64,000 bases of DNA, from the NCBI GenBank assembly GCA_037074705.1, contig JAYJMR010000094.1, forward strand, positions 1 to 64,000. Reading direction: 5' to 3'. Below the pieces are notes generated by a model that searched no databases, was not told the origin of the DNA, and worked only from the letters and a program-made list of their open reading frames with translations. Shown here piece by piece: positions 37,800 to 51,443 of the stretch. Within the stretch, counting starts at the first letter, position 1, and each line of letters starts with the position of its first letter. This stretch comes from Zhengitettix transpicula. Taxonomy: Eukaryota > Arthropoda > Insecta > Orthoptera > Tetrigidae. A program made the position numbers and the translations under genes.

Positions 37800-40460
37800 A
37801 CGTTTCGACGACAAGTTTGGAATTTCACCAACCAAGAATCTTCAAATAACAAAGTCTTATTTCATAATAAATGACTCGTTCTTTATAAAAATTACTCAAA
37901 CCTGCACTTCTAAAATCTTAATCTATTAATATTAATTAATATATCCCAATATTTCGACGTTTCGACGACAAGTTTGGAATTTCACTAACCAAGAATCTTC
38001 AAATAACAAAGTCTTATTTCATAATAAATGACACGTTCTTTATAAAAATTACTCAAACCAGCACTTCTAAAATCTTAATCCATTAACATTAATTAATATA
38101 TCGTAATATTTCGACGTTTCGACGACAAGTTTGGAATTTCACCAACCAAGAATCTTCAAATAACAAAGTCTTATTTCATAATAAATGATACGTTCTTTAT
38201 AAAAATTACTCAAACCTGCACTTCTAAAATCTTAATCTATTAATATTAATTAATATATCGTAATATTTCGACGTTTCGACGACAAGTTTGGAATTTCACC
38301 AACCAAGAATCTTCAAATAACAAAGTCTTATTTCATAATAAATGATACGTTCTTTATGAAAATTACTCAAACCTGCACTTCTAAAATCTTAATCTATTAA
38401 TATTAATTAATATATCATAATATTTCGACGTTTCGACGACAAGTTTGGAATTTCACCAACCAAGAATCTAAAAATAACAAAGTCTTATTTCATAATAAAT
38501 GATTCGTTCTTTATAAAAATTACTCAAACCAGCACTTCTAAAATCTTAATCTATTAATATTAATTAATATATCGTAATATTTCGACGTTTCGACGACAAG
38601 TTTGGAATTTCACCAACCAAGAATCTAAAAATAACAAAGTCTTATTTCATAATAAATGACACGTTCTTTATAAAAATTACTCAAACCCGCACTTCTAAAA
38701 TCTTAATCTATTAATATTAATTAATATATCGTAATATTTCGACGTTTCGACGACAAGTTTGGAATTTCACCAACCCAGAATCGAAAAATAACAAAGTCTT
38801 ATTTCATAATAAATGACACGTTCTTTATAAAAATTACTCAAACCTGCACTTCTAAAATCTTAATCTATTAATATTAATTAATATATCGTAATATTTCAAA
38901 GTTTCGACGACAAGTTTGGAATTTCACCAACCAAGAATCTAAAAATAACAAAGTCTTATTTCTTAATAAATGACACGTTCTTTATAAAAATTACTCAAAC
39001 CTGCACTTCTAAAATCTTAATCTATTAATATTAATTAATATATGATAATATTTCGACGTTTCGACGACAAGTTTGGAATTTCACCAACCAAGAAACTAAA
39101 AATAACAAAGTCTTATTTCATAATAAATGATTCGTTCTTTATAAAAATTACTCAAACCTGCACTTCTAAAATCTTAATCTATTAATATTAATTAATATAT
39201 CGTAATATTTCGACGTTTCGACGACAAGTTTGGAATTTCACCAACCAAGAAACTATAAATAACAAAGTCTTATTTCATAATAAATGATTCGTTCTTTATA
39301 AAAATTACTCAAACCAGCACTTCTAAAATCTTAATCTATTAATATTAATTAATATATCGCAATATTTCGACGTTTCGGCAACAAGTTTGGAATTTCACCA
39401 ACCAAGAAACTATAAATAACAAAGTCTTATTTCATAATAAATGATTCGTTCTTTATAAAAATTACTCAAACCTGCACTTCTAAAATCTTAATCTATTAAT
39501 ATTAATTAATATATGATAATATTTTGACGTTTCGACGACAAGTTTGGAATTTCACCAACCAAGAAACTAAAAATAACAAAGTCTTATTTCATAATAAATG
39601 ATTCGTTCTTTATAAAAATTACTCAAACCTGCACTTCTAAAATCTTAATCTATTAATATTAATTAATATCTGATAATATTTCGACGTTTCGACGACAAGT
39701 TTGGAATTTCACCAACCAAGAATCTTCAAATAACAAAGTCTTATTTCATAATAAATGATACGTTCTTTATGAAAATTACTCAAACCTGCACTTCTAAAAT
39801 CTTAATTCATTAATATTAATTAATATATCCCAATATTTCGACGTTTCGACGACAAGTTTGGAATTACACCAACCAAGAATCTTCAAATAACAAAGTCTTT
39901 TTTCATAATAAATGATACGTTCTTTATAAAAATTACTCAAACCTGCACTTCTAAAATCTTAATCTATTAATATTAATTAATATATCGTAATATTTCGACG
40001 TTTCGATAACAAGTTTGGAATTTCACCAACCAAGAAACTAAAAATAACAAAGTCTTATTTCATAATAAATGACTAGTTCTTTATAAAAATTACTCAAACC
40101 AGCACTTCTAAAATCTTAATCTATTAATATTAATTAATATATCGTAATATTTCGACGTTTCGACGACAAGTTTGGAATTTCACCAACCAAGAATCTAAAA
40201 ATAACAAAGTCTTATTTCATAATAAATGACACGTTCTTTATAAAATTTACTCAAACTAGCACTTCTAAAATCTTAATCTATTAATATTAGTTAATATATC
40301 CCAATATTTCGACGTTTCGACGACAAGTTTGGAATTTCACCAACCAAGAATCTTCAAATAACAAAGTCTTATTTATAATAAATGAAACGTTCTTTATAAA
40401 AATTAGTCAAACCTGCACTTCTAAAATCTTAATCTATTAATATTAATTAATATATCGTAA
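37800..40460 (+). repeat. Long duplicated block, copy 1
   Basis: About 17 monomers that match 42.2-44.5 kb. Paired markers are ATATCATAAT (38,411 and 42,806), TCGGCAACAAG (39,376 and 43,614), GAATTACACC (39,861 and 44,099) and ATTTATAATAAATGAAACG (about 40,370 and 44,451). The offset steps from 4,395 to 4,238 to 4,081 bp, exactly one monomer each time, so the other copy lacks two monomers. Ends are accurate to about one monomer. Confidence 0.85.
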
Positions 40461-42194
40461 TATTTCGACGTTTCGACGACAAGTTTGGAATTTCACCAAC
40501 CAAGAATCTTCAAATAACAAAGTCTTATTTCATAATAAATGACTCGTTCTTTATAAAAATTACTCAAACCAGCACTTCTAAAATCTTAATCCATTAATAT
40601 TAATTAATATATCGTAATATTTCGACGTTTCGACGACAAGTTTGGAATTTCACCAACCAAGAATCTTCAAATAACAAAGTCTTATTTCATAATAAATGAT
40701 ACGTTCTTTATAAAAATTACTCAAACCTGCACTTCTAAAATCTTAATCTATTAATATTAATTAATATATCGTAATATTTCGACGTTTCGACGACAAGTTT
40801 GGAATTTCACCAACCAAGAATCTTCAAATAACAAAGTCTTATTTCATAATAAATGATACGTTCTTTATGAAAATTACTCAAACCTGCACTTCTAAAATCT
40901 TAATTCATTAATATTAATTAATATATCGTAATATTTCGACGTTTCGACGATAAGTTTGGAATTTCACCAACCAAGAATCTTCAAATAACAAAGTCTTATT
41001 TCATAATAAATGATACGTTCTTTATGAAAATTACTCAAACCTGCACTTCTAAAATCTTAATTCATTAATATTAATTAATATATCCCAATATTTCGACGTT
41101 TCGACGACAAGTTTGGAATTTCACCAACCAAGAATCTTCAAATAACAAAGTCTTATTTCATAATAAATGATACGTTCTTTATAAAAATTACTCAAACCTG
41201 CACTTCTAAAATCTTAATCTATTAATATTAATTAATATATCGTAATATTTCGACGTTTCGATGACAAGTTTGGAATTTCACCAACCAAGAAACTAAAAAT
41301 AACAAAGTCCTATTTCATAATAAATGACTAGTTCTTTATAAAAATTACTGAAACCTGCACTTCTAAAATCTTAATCTATTAATATTAATTAATATATCGT
41401 AATATTTCGACGTTTCGACGACAAGTTTGGAATTTCACCAACCAAGAATCTAAAAATAACAAAGTCTTATTTCATAATAAATGACACGTTCTTTATAAAA
41501 ATTAGTCAAACCTGCACTTCTAAAATCTTAATCTATTAATATTAATTAATATATCGTAATATTTCGACGTTTCGACGACAAGTTTGGAATTTCACCAACC
41601 AAGAATCTTCAAATAACAAAGACTTATTTCATAATAAATGACTCGTTCTTTATAAAAATTACTCAAACCTGCACTTCTAAAATCTTAATTTATTAATATT
41701 AATTAATATATCGTAATATTTCGACGTTTCGACGACAAGTTTGGAATTTCACCAACCAAGAATCTTCAAATAACAAAGTCTTATTTCATAATAAATGACT
41801 CGTTCTTTATAAAAATTAGTCAAACCTGCACTTCTAAAATCTTAATTCATTAATATTAATTAATATATCCCAATATTTCGACGTTTCGAAGACAAGTTTG
41901 GAATTTCACCAACCAAGAATCTTCAAATAACAAAGTCTTATTTCATAATAAATGACTCGATCTTTATAAAAATTAGTCAAACCTGCACTTCTAAAATCTT
42001 AATTCATTAATATTAATTAATATATCCCAATATTTCGACGTTTCGAAGACAAGTTTGGAATTTCACCAACCAAGAATCTTCAAATAACAAAGTCTTATTT
42101 CATAATAAATGACTCGTTCTTTATAAAAATTACTCAAACCAGCACTTCTAAAATCTTAATCCATTAATATTAATTAATATATCGTAATATTTCG
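40461..42194 (+). repeat. Monomers between the two long duplicated copies
   Basis: Eleven monomers, mainly GATACG or GACTCG types, with an AAACTAAAA monomer near 41,287. Two consecutive TCGAAGAC monomers near 41,880 and 42,037 again precede a CCAGC/CCATT monomer, the module also seen at 25.1 and 37.0 kb. No gene or foreign sequence. Confidence 0.7.
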
Positions 42195-44540
42195 ACGTTT
42201 CGACGACAAGTTTGGAATTTCACCAACCAAGAATCTTCAAATAACAAAGTCTTATTTCATAATAAATGACTCGTTCTTTATAAAAATTACTCAAACCTGC
42301 ACTTCTAAAATCTTAATCTATTAATATTAATTAATATATCCCAATATTTCGACGTTTCGACGACAAGTTTGGAATTTCACCAACCAAGAATCTTCAAATA
42401 ACAAAGTCTTATTTCATAATAAATGACTCGTTCTTTATAAAAATTACTCAAACCAGCACTTCTAAAATCTTAATCCATTAATATTAATTAATATATCGTA
42501 ATATTTCGACGTTTCGACGACAAGTTTGGAATTTCACCAACCAAGAATCTTCAAATAACAAAGTCTTATTTCATAATAAATGATACGTTCTTTATAAAAA
42601 TTACTCAAACCTGCACTTCTAAAATCTTAATCTATTAATATTAATTAATATATCGTAATATTTCGACGTTTCGACGACAAGTTTGGAATTTCACCAACCA
42701 AGAATCTTCAAATAACAAAGTCTTATTTCATAATAAATGATACGTTCTTTATGAAAATTACTCAAACCTGCACTTCTAAAATCTTAATCTATTAATATTA
42801 ATTAATATATCATAATATATCGACGTTTCGACGACAAGTTTGGAATTTCACCAACCAAGAATCTAAAAATAACAAAGTCTTATTTCATAATAAATGATTC
42901 GTTCTTTATAAAAATTACTCAAACCGGCACTTCTAAAATCTTAATCTATTAATATTAATTAATATATCGTAATATTTCGACGTTTCGACGACAAGTTTGG
43001 AATTTCACCAACCAAGAATCTAAAAATAACAAAGTCTTATTTCATAATACATGACACGTTCTTTATAAAAATTACTCAAACCTGCACTTCTAAAATCTTA
43101 ATCTATTAATATTAATTAATATATCGTAATATTTCGACGTTTCGACGACAAGTTTGGAATTTCACCAACCAAGAATCTAAAAATAACAAAGTCTTATTTC
43201 ATAATAAATGACACGTTCTTTATAAAAATTACTCAAACCTGCACTTCTAAAATCTTAATCTATTAATATTAATTAATATATGATAATATTTCGACGTTTC
43301 GACGACAAGTTTGGAATTTCACCAACCAAGAAACTAAAAATAACAAAGTCTTATTTCATAATAAATGATTCGTTCTTTATAAAAATTACTCAAACCTGCA
43401 CTTCTAAAATCTTAATCTATTAATATTAATTAATATATCGTAATATTTCGACGTTTCGACGACAAGTTTGGAATTTCACCAACCAAGAAACTATAAATAA
43501 CAAAGTCTTATTTCATAATAAATGATTCGTTCTTTATAAAAATTACTCAAACCAGCACTTCTAAAATCTTAATCTATTAATATTAATTAATATATCGCAA
43601 TATTTCGACGTTTCGGCAACAAGTTTGGAATTTCACCAACCAAGAAACTATAAATAACAAAGTCTTATTTCATAATAAATGATTCGTTCTTTATAAAAAT
43701 TACTCAAACCTGCACTTCTAAAATCTTAATCTATTAATATTAATTAATATATGATAATATTTCGACGTTTCGACGACAAGTTTGGAATTTCACCATCCAA
43801 GAAACTAAAAATAACAAAGTCTTATTTCATAATAAATGATTCGTTCTTTATAAAAATTACTCAAACCTGCACTTCTAAAATCTTAATCTATTAATATTAA
43901 TTAATATATGATAATATTTCGACGTTTCGACGACAAGTTTGGAATTTCACCAACCAAGAATCTTCAAATAACAAAGTCTTATTTCATAATAAATGATACG
44001 TTCTTTATGAAAATTACTCAAACCTGCACTTCTACAATCTTAATTCATTAATATTAATTAATATATCCCAATATTTCGACGTTTCGACGACAAGTTTGGA
44101 ATTACACCAACCAAGAATCTTCAAATAACAAAGTCTTATTTCATAATAAATGATACGTTCTTTATAAAAATTACTCAAACCTGCACTTCTAAAATCTTAA
44201 TCTATTAATATTAATTAATATATCGTAATATTTCGACGTTTCGACGACAAGTTTGGAATTTCACCAACCAAGAATCTTCAAATAACAAAGTCTTATTTCA
44301 TAATAAATGATACGTTCTTTATAAAAATTACTCAAACCAGCACTTCTAAAATCTTAATCTATTAATATTAATTAATATATCCCAATATTTCGACGTTTCG
44401 ACGACAAGTTTGGAATTTCACCAACCAAGAATCTTCAAATAACAAAGTCTTATTTATAATAAATGAAACGTTCTTTATAAAAATTAGTCAAAACTGCACT
44501 TCTAAAATCTTAATCTAATTATATTAATTAATATATCGTA
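42195..44540 (+). repeat. Long duplicated block, copy 2 (two monomers shorter)
   Basis: Matches 37,800-40,460 in marker order. It lacks one of the TCTAAAAAT/GACACG monomers found at 38.59-39.06 kb, and a second one just before the GAAACG monomer. Around 44,243-44,400 a single monomer pairs a TCTTCAAAT start with CCAGC and CCC, which looks like a crossover product of two monomers in copy 1. Confidence 0.83.
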
Positions 44541-45800
44541 ATATTTCGACGTTTCGACGACAAGTTTGGAATTTCACCAACCAAGAATCTTCAAATAACA
44601 AAGTCTTATTTCATAATAAATGACTCGTTCTTTATAAAAATTACTCAAACCTGCACTTCAAAAATCTTAATCTATTAATATTAATTAATATATCGTAATA
44701 TTTCGACGTTTCGACGACAAGTTTGGAATTTCACCAACCAAGAATCTTCAAATAACAAAGTCTTATTTCATAATAAATGACTCGTTCTTTATAAAAATTA
44801 GTCAAACCTGCACTTCTAAAATCTTAATCTTTTAATATTAATTAATATATCGTAATATTTCGACGTTTCGACGACAAGTTTGGAATTTCACCAACCAAGA
44901 ATCTTCAAATAACAAAGTCTTATTTCATAATAAATGACTCGTTCTTTATAAAAATTAGTCAAACCTGCACTTCTGAAATCTTAATTCATTAATATTAATT
45001 AATATATCCCAATATTTCGACGTTTGAAGACAAGTTTGGAATTTCACCAACCAAGAATCTTCAAATAACAAAGTCTTATTTCATAATAAATGACTCGTTC
45101 ATTATAAAAATTAGTCAAACCTGCACTTCAAAAATCTTAATTCATTAATATTAATTAATATATTCCAATATTTCGACGTTTCGAAGACAAGTTTGGAATT
45201 TCACCAACCAAGAATCTTCAAATAACAAAGTTTTATTTCATAATAAATGACTCGTTCTTTATAAAAATTACTCAAACCAGCACTTCTAAAATCTTAATCC
45301 ATTAATATTAATTAATATATCGTAATATTTCGACGTTTCGACGACAAGTTTGGAATTTCACCAACCAAGAATCTTCAAATAACAAAGTCTTATTTCATAA
45401 TAAATGACTCGTTCTTTATAAAAATTACTCAAACCTGCACTTCTAAAATCTTAATCTATTAATATTAATTAATATATCCCAATATTTCGACGTTTCGACG
45501 ACAAGTTTGGAATTTCACCAACCAAGAATCTTCAAATAACAAAGTCTTAATTCGTAATAAATGACTCGTTCTTTATAAAAATTACTCAAACCAGCACTTC
45601 TAAAATCTTAATCTATTAATATTAATTAATAACTCATAATATTTCGACGTTTCGACGACAAGTTTGGAATTTCACCAAATAAAGAATCTAAAAATAACAA
45701 AGTCTTATTTCATAATAAATGACACGTTCTTTATAAAAATTACTCAAACCTGCACTTCTAAAATCTTAATCTATTAATATTAATTAATATATCGTAATAT
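44541..45800 (+). repeat. Transition monomers with small indels
   Basis: Eight monomers. One lacks a base in GACGTTTGAAGAC near 45,020. One near 45,675 has CACCAAATAAAG in place of CACCAACCAAG, a 1-bp gain. TTATAACTCATAAT-like sequence near 45,630 disturbs the AT tract. Left of here TCTTCAAAT monomers dominate; right of here the AAACTAAAAA or AAACTATAAA subtype does. Confidence 0.7.
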
Positions 45801-48800
45801 TTCGACGTTTCGACGACAAGTTTGGAATTTCACCAACCAAGAAACTATAAATAACAAAGTCTTATTTCATAATAAATGATTCGTTCTTTATAAAAATTAC
45901 TCAAACCAGCACTTCTAAAATCTTAATCTATTAATATTAATTAATATATCGCAATATTTCGACGTTTCGGCAACAAGTTTGGAATTTCACAAACCAAGAA
46001 ACTATAAATAACAAAGTCTTATTTCATAATAAATGATTCGTTCTTTATAAAAATTACTCAAACCTGCACTTCTAAAATCTTAATCTATTAATATTAATTA
46101 ATATATATCGTAATATTTCGACGATTCGACGACAAGTTTGGAATTTCACCAACCAAGAAATTATAAATAACAAAGTCTTATTTCATAATAAATGATTCGT
46201 TCTTTATAAAAATTACTCAAACCAGCACTTCTAAAATCTTAATCTATTGATATTAATTAATATATCGTAATATTTCGACGTTTCGGCAACAAGTTTGGAA
46301 TTTCACCAACCAAGATACTAAAAATAACAAAGTCTTATTTCATAATAAATGACACGTTCTTTATAAAAATTACTCAAACCTGCACTTCTAAAATCTTAAT
46401 CTATTAATATTAATTAATATATCATAATATTTCGACGTTTCGACGACAAGTTTGGAATTTCACCAACCAAGAAACTAAAAATAACAAAGTCTGATTTAAT
46501 AATAAATGATTCATTCTTTATAAAAATTACTCAAACCTGCACTTCTAAAATCTTAATCTATTAATATTATTTAATATATCGTAATATTTCGACGTTTCGA
46601 CGATAAGTTTGGAATTTCACCAACCAAGAAACTATAAATAACAAAGTTTTATTTCATAATAAATGATTCGTTCTTTATAAACATTACTCAAACCTGCACT
46701 TCTAAAATCTTAATCTATTAATATTAATTAATATATCGTAATATTTCGACGTTTCGACGACAAGTTTGGAATTTCACCAACCAAGAAACTATAAATAACA
46801 AAGTCTTATTTCATAATAAATGATTCGTTCTTTATAAAAATTACTCAAACCTGCACTTCTAAAATCTTAATCTATTAATATTAATTAATATATGATAATA
46901 TTTCGACGTTTCGACGACAAGTTTGGAATTTCACCAACCAAGAAACTAAAAATAACAAAGTCTTATTTCATAATAAATGATTCGTTCTTTATAAAAATTA
47001 CTCAAACCTGCACTTCTAAATTCTTAATCTATTAATATTAATTAATATATCATAATATTTCGACGTTTGGACGACAAGTTTGGAATTTCACCAACCAAGA
47101 AACTAAAAATAACAAAGTCTTATTTCATAATAAATGATTCGTTCTTTATAAAAATTACTCAAACCTGCACTTCTAAAATCTTAATCTATTAATATTAATT
47201 AATATATGATAATATTTTGACGTTTCGACGACAAGTTTGGAATTTCACCAACCAAGAAACTAAAAATAACAAAGTCTTATTTCATAATAAATGACACGTT
47301 CTTTATAAAAATTACTCAAACCTGCACTTCTAAAATCTTAATCTATTAATATTAATTAATATATGATAATATTTCGACGTTTCGACGACAAGTTTGGAAT
47401 TTCACCAACCAAGAAACTAAAAATAACAAAGTCTTATTTCATAATAAATGACACGTTCTTTATAAAAATTACTCAATTCTGCACTTCTAAAATCTTAATC
47501 TATTAATATTTATTAATATATGATAATATTTCGACGTTTCGACGACAAGTTTGGAATTTCACCAACCAAGAAACTAAAAATAACAAAGTCTTATTTCATA
47601 ATAAATGACACGTTCTTTATAAAAATTACTCAAACCTGCACTTCTAAAATCTTAATCTATTAATATTAATTAATATATCATAATATTTCGACGTTTCGAC
47701 GACAAGTTTGGAATTTCACCAACCAAGAAACTAAAAATAACAAAGTCTTATTTCATAATAAATGACACGTTCTTTATAAAAATTACTCAAACCTGCACTT
47801 CTAAAATCTTAATCTATTAATATTAATTAATATATCGCAATATTTCGACGTTTCGACGACAAGTTTGGAATTTCACCAACCAAGAAACTAAAAATAACAA
47901 AGTCTTATTTCATAATAAATGACACGTTCTTTATAAAAATTACTCAAACCTGCACTTCTAAAATCTTAATCTATTAATATTAATTAATATATCGCAATAT
48001 TTCGACGTTTCGACGACAAGTTTGGAATTTCACCAACCAAGAAACTAAAAATAACAAAGTCTTAATTCATAATAAATGACACGTTCTTTATAAAAATTAC
48101 TCAAACCTGCACTTCTAAAATCTTAATCTATTAATATTAATTAATATATGATAATATTTCGACGTTTCGACGACAAGTTTGGAATTTCACCAACCAAGAA
48201 TCTATAAATAACAAAGTCTTATTTCATAATAAATGACACGTTCTTTATAAAAATTACTCAAACCTGCACTTCTAAAATCTTAATCTATTAATATTAATTA
48301 ATATATGATAATATTTCGACGTTTCGACGACAACTTTGGAATTTCACCAACCAAGAATCTAAAAAAAACAAAGTCTTATTTCATAATAAATGACACGTTC
48401 TTTATAAAAATTACTCAAACCTGCACTTCTAAAATCTTAATCTATTAATATTAATTAATATATCGCAATATTGCGACGTTTCGACGACAAGTTTGGAATT
48501 TCACCAACCAAGAAACTAAAAATAACAAAGTCTTATTTCATAATAAATAACACGTTCTTTATAAAAATTACTCAAACCTGCACTTCTAAAATCTTAATCT
48601 ATTAATATAATTAATATATCGCAATATTTCGACGTTTCGACGACAAGTTTGGAATTTCACCAACCAAGAAACTAAAAATAACAAAGTCTTATTTCATAAT
48701 AAATGACACGTTCTTTATAAAAATTACTCAAACCTGCACTTCTAAAATCTTAATCTATTAATATTAATTAATATATGAAAATATTTCGACGTTTCGACGA

Positions 48801-49890
48801 CAAGTTTGGAATTTCACCAACCAAGAAACTAAAAATAACAAAGTCTTATTTCATAATAAATGACACGTTCTTTATAAAAATTACTCAAACCTGCACTTCT
48901 AAAATCTTAATCTATTAATATAATTAATATATCGCAATATTTCGACGTTTCGACAACAAGTTTGGAATTTCACCAACCAAGAAACTAAAAATAACAAAGT
49001 CTTATTTCATAATAAATGACACGTTCTTTATAAAAATTACTCAAACCTGCACTTCTAAAATCTTAATCTATTAATATTAATTAATATATCGCAATATTTT
49101 GACGTTTCGACGACAAGTTTGGAATTTCACCAACCAAGAAACTAAAAATAACAAAGTCTTATTTCATAATAAATGACACGTTCTTTATAAAAATTACTCA
49201 AACCTGCACTTCTAAAATCTTAATCTATGAATATTAATTAATATATAGCAATATTTCGACGTTTCGACGACAAGTTTGGAATTTCACCAACCAAGAAACT
49301 AAAAATAACAAAGTCTTATTTCATAATAAATGACACGTTCTTTATAAAAATTACTCAAACCTGCACTTCTAAAATCTTAATCTATTAATATTAATTAATA
49401 TATCCCAATATTTCCACGTTTCGACGACAAGTTTGGAATTTCACCAACCAAGAATCTTCAAATAACAAAGTCTTATTCCATAATAAATGACTCGTTCTTT
49501 ATAAAAATTACTCAAACTTGCACTTCTAAAATCTTAATCTATTAATATTAATTAATATATCGCAAAATTTCGACGTTTCGACGACAAGTTTGGAATTTCA
49601 CCAACCAAGAAACTAAAAATAACAAAGTCTTATTTCATAATAAATGACACGTTCTTTATAAAAATTACTCAAACCTGCACTTCTAAAATCTTAATCTATT
49701 AATATTAATTAATATATCGCAATATTTCGACGTTTCGACGACAAGTTTGGAATTTCACCAACCAAGAAACTAAAAATAACAAAGTCTTATTTCATAATAA
49801 ATGACTCGTTCTTTATAAAAATTACTCAAACCAGCACTTCTTAAATCTTAATCTATTAATACTAATTAATATATCGTAATATTTCGACGT
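45801..49890 (+). repeat. AAACTAAAAA subtype domain with GACACG
   Basis: Almost every monomer in this 4-kb stretch has A at position 41 and A at 44 (AAACTAAAA or AAACTATAA), with GATTCG up to about 47.2 kb and GACACG afterwards. Endings are CGC or GAT rather than CCC. TCGGCAAC recurs at 45,967 and 46,284. One monomer near 46,108 gains AT (ATATATATCG). Two near 48,610 and 48,920 lose one T (AATATAATTAA). This is a distinct local subfamily. Confidence 0.85.
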
Positions 49891-50973
49891 TTCGACGACA
49901 AGTTTGGAATTTCACCAACCAAGAATCTTCAAATAACAAAGTCTTATTCCATAATAAATGACTCGTTCTTTATAAAAATTACTCAAACCGGCACTTCTAA
50001 AATCTTAAACTATTAATATTAATTAATAAATGATAATATTTCGACGTTTCGACGACAAGTTTGGAATTTCACCAACCAAGAATCTTCAAATAACAAAGTC
50101 TTATTTCATAATAAATGACTCGTTCTTTTTAAAAATTAGTCAAACCTGCACTTCTAAATCTTAAACTATTAATATTAATTAATAAATGATAATATTTCGA
50201 CGTTTCGACGACAAGTTTGGAATTTCACCAACCAAGAATCTTCAAATAACAAACTCTTATTTCATAATAAATGACTCGTTCTTTTTAAAAATTACTCAAA
50301 CCTGCACTTCTAAAATCTTAAACTATTAATATTAATTAATAAATGATAATATTTCGACGTTTCGACGACAAGTTTGGAATTTCACCAACCAAGAATCTTC
50401 AAATAACAAAGTCTTATTTCATAATAAATGACTCGTTCTTTATAAAAATTAGTCAAACCTGCACTTCTAAAATCTTAAACTATTAATATTAATTAATAAA
50501 TGATAATATTTCGACGTTTCGACGACAAGTTTGGAATTTCACCAACCAAGAATCTTCCAATAACAAAGTCTTATTTCATAATAAATGACTCGTTCTTTAT
50601 AAAAATTACTCAAACCAGCACTTCTAAAATCTTAATCTATTAATATTAATTAATATATCCCAATATTTCGACGTTTCGACGACAAGTTTGAAATTTCACC
50701 AACCAAGAATCTTCAAATAACACAGTCTTATTTCATAATAAATGACTCGTTCTTTATAAAAATTAGTCAAACCTGCACTTCTAAAATCTTAATCTATTAA
50801 TACTAATTAATATATCGCAATATTTCGACGTTTCGACGACAAGTTTGGAATTTCACCAACTAAGAAACTAAAAATAACAAAGTCTTATTTCATAATAAAT
50901 GACACGTTCTTTATAAAAATTACTCAAACCTGCACTTCTAAAATCTTAATCTATTAATATATCGCAATATTTC
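48318..50973 (+). repeat. 17-monomer block, copy 1
   Basis: Matches 52,219-54,717. Paired markers at a 3,901-bp offset include GCAATATTGCG (48,465 and 52,366), AATATAATTAA, TATGAAAATATTTCG, TCGACAACAAG, CTATGAATATTAA, ATATAGCAAT, TTTCCACG, CTTATTCCATAAT (49,471 and 53,372) and AACTTGCAC. Near 49.6-49.9 kb this copy has one monomer more, after which the offset is 3,744 bp. The later part carries AATAAATGATAAT endings and TTTTTAAAAATT. Confidence 0.9.
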
Positions 50974-51443
50974 GACGTTTCGACGACAAGTTTGGAATTT
51001 CACCAACCAAGAATCTAAAAATAACAAAGTCTTATTTCATAATAAATGACACGTTCTTTATAAAAATTACTCAAACCTGCACTTCTAAAATCTTAATCTA
51101 TTAATATTAATTAATATATCGCAATATTGCGACGTTTCAAAGACAAGTTTGGAATTTCACCAACCAAGAAACTAAAAATAACAAAGTCTTATTTCATAAT
51201 AAATAACACGTTCTTTATAAAAATTACTCAAACCTGCACTTCTAAAATCTTAATCTATTAATATAATTAATATATCGCAATATTTCGACGTTTCGACGAC
51301 AAGTTTGGAATTTCACCAACCAAGAAACTAAAAATAACAAAGTCTTATTTCATAATAAATGACACGTTCTTTATAAAAATTACTCAAACCTGCACTTCTA
51401 AAATCTTAATCTATTAATATTAATTAATATATGAAAATATTTC
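50199..51443 (+). repeat. 8-monomer higher-order unit (1,245 bp), copy 1
   Basis: Eight monomers, 11 bp short of 8 x 157 because of one 10-bp and one 1-bp deletion. Markers AACAAACTC (50,251), CTTCCAATAAC, TTTGAAATTTC (50,688), AACACAGTC, CAACTAAG, the shortened AT tract near 50,955, GCAATATTGCG (51,121) and TATGAAAATATTTCG all recur 1,245 bp later. Confidence 0.92.
50951..50963 (+). other. AT tract shortened by 10 bp (first of five)
   Basis: The AT tract reads ATTAATATATCGC, missing 10 bp, so the monomer is 147 bp. The same deletion is near 52,200, 54,700, 55,319 and 57,820. It removes one TTAATAT copy plus the 3 bp between the two TTAATAT direct repeats. All five are followed by CGC and lie in monomers of the AAACTAAAA or GACACG type, which points to one origin spread by later duplications. 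Confidence 0.9.

Noticed and set aside
40370..40390. Insertion site or target-site duplication at the ATTTATAATAAATGAAACG monomer
   Set aside because: The change is a 1-bp loss plus a substitution, shared with the copy near 44,451. No inserted sequence is present.
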